Assembly (NCBI RefSeq): GCF_003814875.1
Contig: NZ_RKQF01000001.1
Span: forward strand, 868,001-932,000
Length of the DNA: 64,000 nucleotides
Reading direction: 5' to 3'
From: Streptomyces sp. Ag109_O5-1
Lineage (GTDB): Bacteria; Actinomycetota; Actinomycetes; Streptomycetales; Streptomycetaceae
Shown in pieces: positions 34,035 through 42,617 of the stretch (positions are counted from its first letter, which is position 1; each line of letters starts with the position of its first letter). The position numbers and the translations under genes are program-made. The notes beneath the pieces are model-generated. The model made no database searches. It was not told where the DNA came from and worked only from the letters and a program-made list of their open reading frames with translations.

Positions 34035-35219
34035 TTACAGCCACTCCCCTTCCACGGCCGTGGCCGTCAGTCCGGGCGCGGCCGCGTACAGCAGGGTGCG
34101 GCTGCCCGACTTCTGGCCGGCGTCGTGCGCGCGCCGCAGGATGTCGAGCACGGCGGCGCCGCCGCGGTTGCCCGTGGCGTAGCTGTCCCGGCTGTAGTGC
34201 AGCAGCCCCGTGGGCCACGCGTCGGGCATCGTCTGTTCCATGTACTCCAGCACCCGCGTCCCACCGGGATGCGCGAGCAGCAGATCGGGATGCCAGGGGT
34301 GCCGGTCGTCCTGGTGGCGTACGCGCAGCCACTCCCACATCGCGGCGACCGTCTGCTGGACGGCACGCGGCCCACGACGGTCCATCACGAAGTGAGTGCC
34401 GTCGGCCCGGGTTTCCAGCCGGTGCAGGTCCGTGGTGCCGAGCAGTGTGTGGTGCCAGACCGCGTCCAGCCTCAGGACGGACTCCGTCCTCGGGTGCCCT
34501 GTGACCACCACGGCGACGGCGGTGTCCGCGAACAGCAGCCGGACGATCAGCGATTCCAGGGTGTCGTCGGCAGGCTGGTAGGTCGTGCTCAACGCCTCCG
34601 ATATCACCACCAGCACCACCCGGTCCGGGTCCGCGGCGACCAGGTCGGCCGCCAGCGCCAGCGATCGGGTACCGGCGATACAGGCCCACTGGGTGGCGGG
34701 CAGCAGCAGCACGTCGTCACGGAGCGGAAGGCGGTTGAGCAGGGACAGGTCCAGCCCCGGCAGGGCCGGGGTGGTGGAGTGACTGGTGATCAGACAGTCG
34801 ACGTCGGCGGTTTCCAGTCCGGCGGCTCGAAGGGCCCCACGCGCCGCATGCTCCCCGTACGTCTGCACGGCCGCCCAGGCCGGCGCGGTGCGCTCCTGGA
34901 TGGTCTGCGGCGCCGGTATCGCCTCCAGTGCGGCGATCACGCGGTTCACCTCCTCGCCGGTGAACCCGCGGCCGGCCAGCGCCTCACGAGCCTGACCGGC
35001 GCCGGGAGTTCGCAGGCCGCTCCCGCTGCCGGGCGCGGCAGCCGTCTTCAGCGGCAGCATCCAGCCACGCGAGGCGATCCCCGTACTCGCGGCGATGCCG
35101 TCGATCCGCGACAGCCACGGTGCCTGTGGGTGCCGCCTCCGCACCTCCGCCAGGATCTGGCTTGTCTCCACGGCGTGTTCGCCGTGCAGTACGACCGGAG
35201 GACACAGGTAGGCGCCCAT
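34035..35219 (-). CDS. type III polyketide synthase-like protein (thiolase fold)
   Basis: From the ATG at 35219 the protein is 394 residues. The N-terminus ('ILAEVRRRHPQAPWLSRIDG', then 'STGIASRGWMLPL') matches the type III PKS start. The nucleophile is Cys in 'PATQWACIAGTRSLALA', His is in 'LLLAHPGGTRVLEYM' and Asn is in 'YATGNRGGAAVLDIL'. The triad is complete, although its context differs from the usual 'GCxAG' and 'GNMSSATV'. It could condense malonyl-CoA onto an acyl starter, but a KAS III-like acyltransferase is possible. It stands alone, convergent with the phosphatase gene. A TTG start at 35267 is less likely. Confidence 0.72.
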   Translation of the reverse strand: MGAYLCPPVVLHGEHAVETSQILAEVRRRHPQAPWLSRIDGIAASTGIASRGWMLPLKTAAAPGSGSGLRTPGAGQAREALAGRGFTGEEVNRVIAALEAIPAPQTIQERTAPAWAAVQTYGEHAARGALRAAGLETADVDCLITSHSTTPALPGLDLSLLNRLPLRDDVLLLPATQWACIAGTRSLALAADLVAADPDRVVLVVISEALSTTYQPADDTLESLIVRLLFADTAVAVVVTGHPRTESVLRLDAVWHHTLLGTTDLHRLETRADGTHFVMDRRGPRAVQQTVAAMWEWLRVRHQDDRHPWHPDLLLAHPGGTRVLEYMEQTMPDAWPTGLLHYSRDSYATGNRGGAAVLDILRRAHDAGQKSGSRTLLYAAAPGLTATAVEGEWL

Positions 35220-35465
35220 AGCACACAGCTTTCCCAGCAAGCCCACGGATGACGTGAAGTGTCTCAAACCTGCCTGATCCAGGAGGCTGCGGTCAAGACA
35301 CCGTCATGGCCGTCTACTTGACATTCGTCCACTTTTCGCCCATACCGCGGGCGAACGACACGATGAGCGAGGCTCCGTTGTCGTCGGCACTGGCGGAAGA
35401 CAACGGGAGTGCAACCTCGGGGAGGGGAGGCCATCGTGAACTCGGTGACACCGAGAGCTTCTTGA

Positions 35466-35484
35466 GGCGGCTCTTTCAGCCGCC
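35466..35484 (-). terminator. hairpin overlapping the TetR stop codon
   Basis: GGCGGCT (35466-35472) pairs with AGCCGCC (35478-35484) around a 5-base loop. On the minus strand the TGA stop of the TetR gene sits at the loop edge, and transcription would end directly after it. Confidence 0.5.
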
Positions 35485-36072
35485 GGCGCGCCGCGCAGGC
35501 TTGTCGGTGACGAGGCGGACGAGGTGTTCCGCGAGGTCGGCGTCGAGGGGGGAGCCGGTCATGAGCCGCCGGTAGAGGATGGTCCCGGCCCAGATGTCCT
35601 GGACGAGGTCCGTGTCGAGGTCGTCGGGCAGATCGCCCCGCCGGACGGCGCGGCGCAGCGCGACGGCGATGTTCTCGCGCTTGCGGAACAGGAAGGCCTC
35701 CCGGAACCGGCTCATGAGTTCGGGGTGGGGAAGAAGACCGGCGGCGAGTGCGGGCAGCGAGGCGGCGATGTCCTCGTTCGCATAGTTGTCGATGGTCATG
35801 TCGACGGCGTAGCGCAGCTCGGCATGGGTGTCGCCCAGGTCGGGGATGTCGTCGGCGCGGAAGACCTCGGCGAGCGCGTCGGCGACGAGCGCCTCCTTGT
35901 TCGGCCACCAGCGGTAGATGGTCGACTTGCCGACGCCCGCGGCCGCGGCGACGGCCTCGATGGTCAGCGCCGGATAGCCGTGCTCCGACAGCACGCCCCG
36001 TGCCGCGTCGAGGATCTTCGCGAGGGAGCGCGGCCCACCGGATGCCTGGGGCGAGGAAAAGACAGAAGCCAT
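35476..36072 (-). CDS. TetR-family repressor
   Basis: From the ATG at 36072 the protein is 198 residues. Its HTH covers 'AARGVLSEHGYPALTIEAVA', then 'AAGVGKSTIYRWWPNKEALV'. The C-terminal TetR_C-type region has 'DLVQDIWAGTILYRRLMTGS'. An earlier in-frame start (36108) would run through the operator palindrome at 36079-36092 and is rejected. It is divergent from the acetoacetate decarboxylase-like gene, and both promoters carry the same palindrome, so it probably represses both genes. The ligand is unknown. Confidence 0.88.
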   Translation of the reverse strand: MASVFSSPQASGGPRSLAKILDAARGVLSEHGYPALTIEAVAAAAGVGKSTIYRWWPNKEALVADALAEVFRADDIPDLGDTHAELRYAVDMTIDNYANEDIAASLPALAAGLLPHPELMSRFREAFLFRKRENIAVALRRAVRRGDLPDDLDTDLVQDIWAGTILYRRLMTGSPLDADLAEHLVRLVTDKPARRAGG

Positions 36073-36078
36073 GAGCAA

Positions 36079-36092
36079 ACGATACGTATCGT
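36079..36092. promoter_or_regulatory. TetR operator, copy 1
   Basis: ACGATACGTATCGT is a perfect 14-bp palindrome that starts 7 bases upstream of the TetR ATG. It is centred 58 bp from the second copy. Confidence 0.8.
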
Positions 36093-36133
36093 CTCGTTTC
36101 CGGGTCAAGGCGTGCTACGGTCAGAGCGTTGAC

Positions 36134-36153
36134 GAAACGATACGTATCGTTTC
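36134..36153. promoter_or_regulatory. TetR operator, copy 2
   Basis: GAAACGATACGTATCGTTTC is a perfect 20-bp palindrome containing the same 14-bp core, placed 28-47 bases before the ATG of the decarboxylase-like gene. Confidence 0.82.
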
Positions 36154-36180
36154 CTTCCGTCTCTCCCCCAAGGACGTCAC

Positions 36181-36978
36181 ATGAAGGGCTACACCGTTCC
36201 CCTGTCTCCCCGTGGCACAGCGAACCTGGCGCCCACACCGCCCTGGCACTACGCCGGCACCGTGGTGGGTGTGGAGTTCTTCGCCGAGCCGTCGGCCGCT
36301 GCGGCGGCCCTGCCCGAGGGCCTGACCCCCGATCCGGACTCCGCCGGGCGCGGTGTCGCGATGTTCGTCGACTGGCAGTACTCCGCCACGGACCTCGAGT
36401 ACCTGGACCCCGCGCGCTCGCAGTACCGCGAGTTCCTGGTCACCCTGGACGCCCGCTACAACGACACACCGGTGGCCTGGTGCCCGTACATCTACGTCGA
36501 CAACGACTCCGCCATGGCGCGCGGCTGGGTCCAGGGCTTCCCCAAGAAGCTCGGCACCGTCCACCAGACGCGCGCCTACTCCGTCGGCGGACCCGGCACT
36601 CCTGTCCTCGGCCCGGGCGGGCAGTTCGGCGCCACCGCCTCCGCCGCCGGACAGCGCATCGCCGAAGCGAGGATCACCCTTCAGCAGCCGGTCCCCGACC
36701 CGGCCGTCCTGATGAACCGGCCGGTGGTCAACCTGCGGCACTTCCCCCGGCTGGCCGCCGGGCTGCACGACAAGCCCGCCGTCCACGAACTGGTCATGTC
36801 CGTCCTGGACAACACCGCGATCAGCGACGCCTGGGTCGGCACCGCCGACCTCGCCTTCCTCCCCGCCCGCGGCGAGGAACTGGCCGACCTGTCCATCCAG
36901 CGCGTGGGCAGGGGATTCCACTTCGACCTCGCCTACACCGTGACCGACCTCAAAACCCTCGCGGACCAGAGCAGCTGA
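36181..36978 (+). CDS. acetoacetate decarboxylase-family protein
   Basis: The 265-residue protein has the ADC signature '[20 protein letters not shown]' near 116-135, where the first Lys matches the Schiff-base residue. The N-terminal '[15 protein letters not shown]' and '[17 protein letters not shown]' also fit. Family members decarboxylate acetoacetate or catalyse related aldol chemistry on polyketide-like acids. The ATG at 36181 has AAGGA six bases upstream. It is divergent from the TetR gene and shares its operators. It ends in a strong hairpin. Confidence 0.85.
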   Translation: MKGYTVPLSPRGTANLAPTPPWHYAGTVVGVEFFAEPSAAAAALPEGLTPDPDSAGRGVAMFVDWQYSATDLEYLDPARSQYREFLVTLDARYNDTPVAWCPYIYVDNDSAMARGWVQGFPKKLGTVHQTRAYSVGGPGTPVLGPGGQFGATASAAGQRIAEARITLQQPVPDPAVLMNRPVVNLRHFPRLAAGLHDKPAVHELVMSVLDNTAISDAWVGTADLAFLPARGEELADLSIQRVGRGFHFDLAYTVTDLKTLADQSS

Positions 36979-37005
36979 CCGCTCCCACCCGCCACTGGAG
37001 CCGCA

Positions 37006-37031
37006 CCCCCGGCCGTCGAACCGGCCGGGGG
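37006..37031 (+). terminator. 9-bp GC stem-loop after decarboxylase-like gene
   Basis: CCCCCGGCC (37006-37014) pairs with GGCCGGGGG (37023-37031) around an 8-base loop, 28 bases after the stop at 36978. No T-tract follows. Confidence 0.7.
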
Positions 37032-37052
37032 CTCACCGGCCCTTACACCACG

Positions 37053-37150
37053 GTCCGTCCGCCAAAGGGCAACGTGGACTAGGAGGTCGAGCTCGCCGTC
37101 GTCATCGGCGCCACCGCGTCCCACGTGACCGAGGCCCCGGACAACGCGGC
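37053..37150 (+). pseudogene. fumarylacetoacetate hydrolase-family remnant
   Basis: The plus frame reads 'VRPPKGNVD*EVELAVVIGA' and then 'TASHVTEA'. This matches the conserved 'NVD(Y/W)EVELAVVIG...HV' block of FAA hydrolases, with TAG (37080-37082) where Tyr or Trp is expected. Homology stops after about 30 codons, and no start or further domain is present. The rest of the gap up to 37391 gave nothing recognisable. It is a short relic, too small for a confident parent assignment. Confidence 0.5.
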
Positions 37151-37391
37151 CGACGGGGCCGGCGGCCTTGCTGTTGGAGGACCGGTTGCCGTGCTCACCG
37201 CACCCCCCTTCTGGGTGGAGACATCGCGCACGCTCCCTTGTGAAGATCGTGCGCAGCTGGCTCCTCCAGACTCCCTCGCTCCGAATATGCGTTTGGTGGA
37301 CGCCCAGGTCAGGCAGCCCAGTTGCGAAGACAAAGGGAGTGGACAGGCCGGCTGCAGCCGTGCATGTGGATCTGATGCCGGCCAACTGCCG

Positions 37392-38240
37392 TCACGGGTC
37401 CCGGTTCCAGATCAGGCACCAGTAGTTGCCGGCCCGTCCGGTGCCCACCGACGTGAGGCCGCTCGGGATCAGCGCCGGATCCGGCTGGCCGAAGGCCGAC
37501 AGAGAGCAGGCGGAGTCACCGACCACCCCGGCGGCCGCCATGCGCCCGGCAGCAGCAGTGGCCGCCTGGCTCGTGTACCACCGTGTCGACGGTGCCAATG
37601 GCGGTGACGGTGTCGACAGTGTCGGCGGCGGTGACAGTGGCAATGGCGGCGCCGGTGGCTGTGTCGGTGACGGTGACGGTGACGGTGACGGTGTCGGTGT
37701 CGGTGTCGGTGTCGACGGTGGTCTGGGAGGGGCCGTCGAGGCTTGTGCCGACGGGGACGGTCTCGGAAGCGACGTCAGGGGCCGTGCCGACGGCGAGCTC
37801 GGAAGCGACGTCGGGGACTGTGCCGAGGGTGAACTCGGAGGCGAGCTCGATGTCACCGGGGGCACCGGGGGCACCGGGGGCACCGGTGTGGATGTCGGTG
37901 GGGTCATCGCCGGCGGCTTGGCTGCCGCGGACTGCGCCGGAGTCGGCTTCGGCTTCGGCCTCGGCTTCGGTGGGGGCGGCGAGGCCGCTGTCGTCGTGCC
38001 CTGTGTCGGCCGGGGTCGTTTGCTGGGCGGTGTCGGTTGCTGGGGAGGGCTGCTGGACGGTGTCGGGGTGGGCTGCGGCGTTCGGGGAGGCGTGGGCAGT
38101 GTGATGGCCGACGGCGTCGGCCGGGGCGTGCCGTGCTCATGCGTCACCAACGCCCAGATACCGATGCCGCCGAAGATGAGCACGGCTGCACCGCCCGCGA
38201 TCCACGGGGCCCGCCGATGTGGGCGTCGGTGACGGTTCAT
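37392..38240 (-). CDS. proline-rich membrane-anchored extracytoplasmic protein
   Basis: From the ATG at 38240 the protein is 282 residues. It has a basic N-terminus 'MNRHRRPHRRAPW' and a helix 'IAGGAAVLIFGGIGIWALV' (about 14-32). About 170 residues follow that are almost all Pro, Ser and Thr, with 'PTPTPTPSPSPSPSP' and 'VPPVPPVPPV' runs. A C-terminal domain of about 70 residues contains two Cys ('GDSACSLSAFGQ' and 'GNYWCLIWN') that may form a disulfide. It looks like a wall-spanning stalk with a small folded head. The function is unknown. Confidence 0.65.
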   Translation of the reverse strand: MNRHRRPHRRAPWIAGGAAVLIFGGIGIWALVTHEHGTPRPTPSAITLPTPPRTPQPTPTPSSSPPQQPTPPSKRPRPTQGTTTAASPPPPKPRPKPKPTPAQSAAAKPPAMTPPTSTPVPPVPPVPPVTSSSPPSSPSAQSPTSLPSSPSARPLTSLPRPSPSAQASTAPPRPPSTPTPTPTPSPSPSPSPTQPPAPPLPLSPPPTLSTPSPPLAPSTRWYTSQAATAAAGRMAAAGVVGDSACSLSAFGQPDPALIPSGLTSVGTGRAGNYWCLIWNRDP

Positions 38241-38340
38241 GGTTCCTACTGTCCGAAAGCGACCGCAGTGCTGCCACTCGTGCTGCGTTCGGCTTTTCGG
38301 GTGACGGCCGCGCTCAACCCGCCCGGCACCGGGGCTCTGC

Positions 38341-38490
38341 TCACCCGGCACATGCCATCGCCGCCCGGGGCCACCCCCGCAACGCGCCCTTCTCCACCAC
38401 GACCTCGTACCCGAGCGCCGTCAACTGCCTCACCGTGCCCGGTGTCGCCGCCACCCGGGTCTCCCCGGCGGGCTCCGCCCCTGCCCCGAG
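38341..38490 (-). pseudogene. pntA: pntA (NAD(P) transhydrogenase alpha) N-terminal remnant
   Basis: The minus frame reads 'GETRVAATPGTVRQLTALGY' followed by 'EVVVEKGA', the hallmark N-terminal block of transhydrogenase alpha subunits (and of related alanine dehydrogenases). Homology then ends, and a TGA is reached at 38343-38341. No start is visible upstream, and the rest of the protein is missing. The remainder of the 38241-38883 gap has no recognisable gene. Confidence 0.6.
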
Positions 38491-38883
38491 ACGTGCCGCC
38501 GCAGGCGTTGCGTCGAGGTAGCTGCTTCCCCAACCGTCGGGCGCACATGTCGTCGTGTCGAACCTCGCGTGGTTCGGTTGTCGGGTGAAAGTCGGGGCGC
38601 GGTCGGTGGAAACGGCCGCGCAGCACTCGGTCGAGGGCGCAGCACATGCCGCTCATGTCAGGTACTCCGCCGTCGGGCGTCCGCGATGCGTCCGTCTCGG
38701 TGATTTCCTGCGGCGAACCGAGCCGAACCGCGCAACCGAAGGGGCCGGTTCGGCTCGCCGCTGCGGGGCGTCGCGGCCGCCTGGCCGCCGGAGGTGCCCT
38801 CAAGGTCTCCGCATGGACGTTCTGGCGGGCACTCGTACCCGAGGGGGACCGCCGGACGCGTAGGTGGAACGGGGCGTTCGTTC

Positions 38884-39894
38884 CTAGGCGACGGTGAGTA
38901 CGATCTTGCCCTGGATGTGCCCACGGGAGGCGCGCTCGTGCGCTGCGCGGGCGTCCGCGAGCGGAAACGTGCTGTCGATCGCGACACGAACCGTGCCCGC
39001 GTCCAGCAGGCGGCCCACTTCGGCGAGCTGCGGGCCGTGCGAGTGGACCTGGGTGCCCGAGACCGTGACACCCAGCTTCGCGGTCTCCTCCTCGTCGTAC
39101 TCACCGAAGAACACCGGGAACAGGGCACCGCCGCGCTTGAGCGTGCGCAGGAAACGGCTGCTCTCTCGGCCGCCGACGGCATCGAGGACCAGGTCCACGC
39201 CATTCACGAGTTCCTCGGGACGGCTCTCGGTGTAGTCGATGAACTCGTCGGCGCCCAGCTCGCGCAGGAACGCCTCGTGCGCGCCCGACGCCACCGCGAT
39301 GACATGGGCGCCCTTCCACTTCGCCAGCTGCAGTGCGAAGTGCCCCACGCCGCCCGCGGCCCCGTTGACCAGCACCGTCGTACCGGCGTCGAGGGCCACC
39401 GGGCGGTGCCGCGCCTCCTGGAAGGGCGAGGGGTGATCGTGTCCGAGCTCGATCAGGAACTGCCACGCCGTCAGCAGGGACATGGGCGCCCCGGCGGCGT
39501 GCACATGATCGATACCGGCCGGCTTGCGTGCGAGGTCCGACGCGGGTGCGGCCACGTACTGCGCATACGCCCGGCCGTCGAAGCTGGGAAAGCGGAGGAG
39601 CCCGAAGACCTCGTCGCCGACCGAGAAGCCCTGCGCGTCCGCGGCGACGGCCTCGACGACGCCCGACACATCCGTCCCCGGGATGACGGGCAGGTCGAAC
39701 TTCGGCCGCACCTCCGGGGGAATGTTGCTCAGCCCGTCGCGCAGGTACCAGTCCGGAGGATTGACGCCGACCGCGTGGACGCGGACGAGCACCTCACCCG
39801 GCCCCGGCTCCGGAACCGCCACCTCGTCGTAACCGAGAACCTCAGGGCCACCGTGCTCATGCAGCCGGATCGCCTTCATCGTGCGTGCTGGCAT
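38884..39894 (-). CDS. zinc-independent alcohol dehydrogenase / NADPH:quinone oxidoreductase (MDR family)
   Basis: The 336-residue MDR protein starts 'MPARTMKAIRLHEHGGPEVL'. It has 'VGVNPPDWYLRDG', 'VIPGTDVSGVVEAV' and the NADP-binding motif 'VLVNGAAGGVGHFALQLAK' near 172-190. Zinc ligands are lacking, as in quinone reductases. It probably reduces quinones or enones. The ATG at 39894 has GGAGAG upstream. It is divergent from a TetR gene, and the gap is packed with repeated half-sites, so it is the likely target of that repressor. Confidence 0.88.
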   Translation of the reverse strand: MPARTMKAIRLHEHGGPEVLGYDEVAVPEPGPGEVLVRVHAVGVNPPDWYLRDGLSNIPPEVRPKFDLPVIPGTDVSGVVEAVAADAQGFSVGDEVFGLLRFPSFDGRAYAQYVAAPASDLARKPAGIDHVHAAGAPMSLLTAWQFLIELGHDHPSPFQEARHRPVALDAGTTVLVNGAAGGVGHFALQLAKWKGAHVIAVASGAHEAFLRELGADEFIDYTESRPEELVNGVDLVLDAVGGRESSRFLRTLKRGGALFPVFFGEYDEEETAKLGVTVSGTQVHSHGPQLAEVGRLLDAGTVRVAIDSTFPLADARAAHERASRGHIQGKIVLTVA

Positions 39895-39930
39895 CGTTCT
39901 CTCCTGCCTCTGCCTGGAGGTACGCTTAGT

Positions 39931-40012
39931 GGATCAGCGATCCGGTTATCCGGACCACTGATCCGAATATATGAACCACTGATCCGGATCGTCAACCGAA
40001 CCACCGCTCCGG
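39931..40012. promoter_or_regulatory. clustered TetR operator half-sites
   Basis: The gap holds GGATCAGCGATCC (39931-39943), CCGGTTATCCGG (39942-39953), ACCACTGATCCG at 39954 and 39975 (21 bp apart), and a diverged ACCACCGCTCCG at 40000. These probably form a multi-site operator for the TetR protein at 40034, controlling it and the divergent oxidoreductase. Confidence 0.65.
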
Positions 40013-40033
40013 ATAGCCAGGAGTGAGGGGCAG

Positions 40034-40579
40034 ATGCGGGCCGACGCAAGAAAGAACCGCGACCACCTGCTCGCAGTCGCGGGCACCGTGATCACCGAGC
40101 AGGGCACCGAGGCATCACTGCGCGACATCGCACGCAGGGCCGACATGGGACTCGCCACCCTGCTCCGCCACTTCCCCACCCGCGAGGCACTGCTCGACGC
40201 CCTGCTCCGCACGAGCTTCGACGAGCTGACGGCACGGGCGGGCGAACTCGAAGCGTCCCGCTCACCCGAAGACGCCCTCGTCTCCTGGCTGCACGACTGC
40301 GTCGCCGTCGCACACGAATACAGGGGCGTGACGGAGCTGATGGCGGCCGCCATCGAGGACCCCGAGTCCGCACTCCACGCCTCGTGCGTCACCATGCGCG
40401 CAGCCGGCACCTGCCTCCTCACCCGCGCCCAGACCGCCGGCACCGCACGGACCGACATCGACGGCACCGACCTGTTCGCGCTGATCGCGGCGCTCGCCTG
40501 GCTCGCCGACCAACCCTCCCTCGCACCACGCGCCGATCACCTCCTCGGAGTCGTCGCGAACGCGATCCTGACGAGCTGA
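40034..40579 (+). CDS. TetR-family regulator
   Basis: The 181-residue protein has an HTH 'ASLRDIARRADMGLATLLRH' and 'FPTREALLDALL'. The C-terminal region 'DLFALIAALAWLADQPSL' is typical of the SbtR-like TetR_C group. The ATG at 40034 has GAGGGG upstream. It is divergent from the MDR oxidoreductase and probably binds the repeated half-sites between them. A related element 2.6 kb away (42618-42657) may be a second target. Confidence 0.88.
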   Translation: MRADARKNRDHLLAVAGTVITEQGTEASLRDIARRADMGLATLLRHFPTREALLDALLRTSFDELTARAGELEASRSPEDALVSWLHDCVAVAHEYRGVTELMAAAIEDPESALHASCVTMRAAGTCLLTRAQTAGTARTDIDGTDLFALIAALAWLADQPSLAPRADHLLGVVANAILTS

Positions 40580-40725
40580 CGGGTTTTACGAGATGACGCC
40601 TCCTCGGCCTCGGGCGTCGGGTCGCGCCGGCCGGGGCCCGGCGTCGCGCGTCGGCGTCCCGGGGAACGGTCCAGAGCTCGTACGCAAAGCCAGGTGAGCG
40701 GGTGAGTGAGTAAGCGGTAAGTGGG

Positions 40726-41487
40726 TCAGCCTTGGCGCCCGGGGAGCATGGCCAGGGCCTGGGAACGCTGTGCGACGAGGTCGTCGTACGTGCCGTCGCG
40801 CTCGGCCCAGCGGTGCACAAGCACCCGCTCGACCAGAATCTCGTCAGGGGTGGGGTCCTGTGAGAGCAGGTGCATGACCTCGGTGGTGAAGTCGTCGAGG
40901 GGCAGCGCGTGCGGGTTCACCTTCTCCTGGCCTGCGGTGGCGACGGCCGGGGGGACGAGCTCGACGACGCCGACACCGGTGCCGTCGAGTTGCACACGCA
41001 GTGCCTCGGAGTAGGCGTGCACCGCGGCCTTCGAGGCGGCGTAGCTGGGCATGGGCGGGAACGGCAGGAAGGCGATGCCGGAGGTGACGGTGACGAAGGT
41101 GCCGGCGCCCCGCCGGACCAGGTGGGGCGTGAAGGCGTCGACGACCCGGACGGTGCCGACCAGGTTGGTGTCGATCGTCGTCAACGCCGCCTCGAAGTGC
41201 GCGGGGTCGCGCAGGTCCTCCAGGAGCATGACGCCCGACATGGTCACGACGGTGTCCAGTTCTGGGTACCGGGCGAGCACGGCGTCACGGGCGGACGTGA
41301 CAGAGGCGTCGTCGGTGACGTCGACGGCGAACGTGCCGAAGCCTTCTTCGGCGAGTGCCGCGAGTGCCTGCGGGCTGCGGCCGCCGACGGCGACGGTGCT
41401 TCCCGCCGCGGCGAACCGGCGGGCCAGCTCCCGCCCGATACCCGAGGTTCCGCCGACGACGAGAACGGTGCGGTTGGAGAGGTCCAC
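40726..41487 (-). CDS. SDR-family oxidoreductase
   Basis: From the GTG at 41487 the protein is 253 residues. It has the NAD(P) motif 'VVGGTSGIGRELARRF', the 'NNAG'-equivalent region 'VVTMSGVMLLEDL', the active-site Ser in 'FVTVTSGIAFLPF', and 'YAASKAAVHAYSEAL' (YxxxK). It resembles DltE-type short-chain dehydrogenases. The Asn-Asn-Ala-Gly motif is replaced by 'TMSGV'. It is divergent from an HTH/MmyB-like regulator, a common pairing in Streptomyces. Longer starts up to 41604 would overlap the shared promoter. Confidence 0.85.
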   Translation of the reverse strand: MDLSNRTVLVVGGTSGIGRELARRFAAAGSTVAVGGRSPQALAALAEEGFGTFAVDVTDDASVTSARDAVLARYPELDTVVTMSGVMLLEDLRDPAHFEAALTTIDTNLVGTVRVVDAFTPHLVRRGAGTFVTVTSGIAFLPFPPMPSYAASKAAVHAYSEALRVQLDGTGVGVVELVPPAVATAGQEKVNPHALPLDDFTTEVMHLLSQDPTPDEILVERVLVHRWAERDGTYDDLVAQRSQALAMLPGRQG

Positions 41488-41616
41488 GAGATCTTCCCTT
41501 CTCGAAACGATGTCACCGCAGTCTTGGCGGAATCCACCGGCCGTTGCAGGTCCCCCGTCTTCCCTGGTCCTGTCAGGGCCCCCGCTGAGGCACCCGCACC
41601 GCATTACGGTGTCGGT

Positions 41617-42489
41617 ATGAAGGACGAGGAATCCGGCAACCGGCTCGGCAGCTACCTCCGTGCCCGGCGTGAGCTGGTCTCCCCGGCGCAGGCGGGAATC
41701 CCGCCCGGCGGCAACCGCCGCGTGCCCGGCCTGCGCCGTGAGGAAGTCGCCCTGCTCGCCGGAATCAGCCCCGACTACTACCTGCGCCTGGAACGGGGCC
41801 GTGACAAGAACCCCTCACCCCAGGTCCTCGAATCACTCGCGCGCGTCCTGCACCTCGACGACATCGAACGGACGTATCTGCTCGGCCTGGCCGCGGCACG
41901 CCCCAGGGCGCCGCGCCGCAAGCGGCCCGAGCAGGTACCGGCGCGCGTGTACGAGCTGCTCGCCCACCTTCAGATCCCCGCGTTCGTCGAAGGACGCGCG
42001 TTCGACGTGCTGGCCTCCAACGCCATGGCCGTCGCACTCTCCCCCCGCCTGCGGCCCGGACAGAACCGGCTCCGTTCCCTCCTCCTCGATCCCGAGGAAC
42101 GGGCCTTCCACCAGGATTGGACCAAGGCCACCGCCGACTTCGTCGCCGCCCTTCGCACCACCGTCGGGGACGACACCGACAACCCCCGGTTCGTCGAACT
42201 CGTCGGCGAACTCGCCTTGTCCAGCCAGCGGTTCCGCACCCTGTGGGCCCGCCACGACATACGCGGCCTCGACGGAGGCACCGCCACACTCCACCATCCC
42301 GTCGTCGGTGAACTACGCCTCCACCGCGACAAACTCCCCGTCGACGACGTCATCCTCGTCGTCTACTACCCCGACAAGGACAGCGACAGCGACGAGAAAC
42401 TGCGGCTCCTCGCCGCACTCTCGGACACCGGGTCCGCCGGCACAGCGCACGACAGGCCGGTGGACGGCCCGCACCCCGGATCACCCTGA
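41617..42489 (+). CDS. HTH regulator with MmyB-like ligand-binding domain
   Basis: The 290-residue protein has an N-terminal XRE-type HTH ('RRVPGLRREEVALLAGISPD', 'YYLRLERGRDKNPSPQVLES') and a C-terminal MmyB-type PAS-like domain ('DVLASNAMAVALSPRLRPG', 'DVILVVYYPDKDSDSDEKL'). Such regulators often control a divergent SDR gene and may bind fatty acids. The ATG at 41617 has no ribosome site and TTACGGT lies just upstream, so a leaderless message is possible. Confidence 0.88.
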   Translation: MKDEESGNRLGSYLRARRELVSPAQAGIPPGGNRRVPGLRREEVALLAGISPDYYLRLERGRDKNPSPQVLESLARVLHLDDIERTYLLGLAAARPRAPRRKRPEQVPARVYELLAHLQIPAFVEGRAFDVLASNAMAVALSPRLRPGQNRLRSLLLDPEERAFHQDWTKATADFVAALRTTVGDDTDNPRFVELVGELALSSQRFRTLWARHDIRGLDGGTATLHHPVVGELRLHRDKLPVDDVILVVYYPDKDSDSDEKLRLLAALSDTGSAGTAHDRPVDGPHPGSP

Positions 42490-42617
42490 CGAACACCAGC
42501 CGCCCGGCGGCACAGGCAGAGTCCGCGTCGCCGTTTGCCCCGTTGAGTGCCTGAGCCGTGCCCGACTGCGCCATCGGGCTGTGCGGCTCGACCACGATCA
42601 CCGAGCCCGGCCCCTTC

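Noticed and set aside
35318..35346. TTGACA with a 17-bp spacer as a strong rightward promoter
   Set aside because: The matching -10 (CATACC) is weak, and no rightward gene follows; both flanking genes are leftward.
37600..37900. GGTGTCGGTGTC-type simple repeat as a possible regulatory repeat or recombination hot spot
   Set aside because: On the minus strand it codes the Pro/Ser/Thr-rich stalk of the protein at 37392-38240, which explains it.
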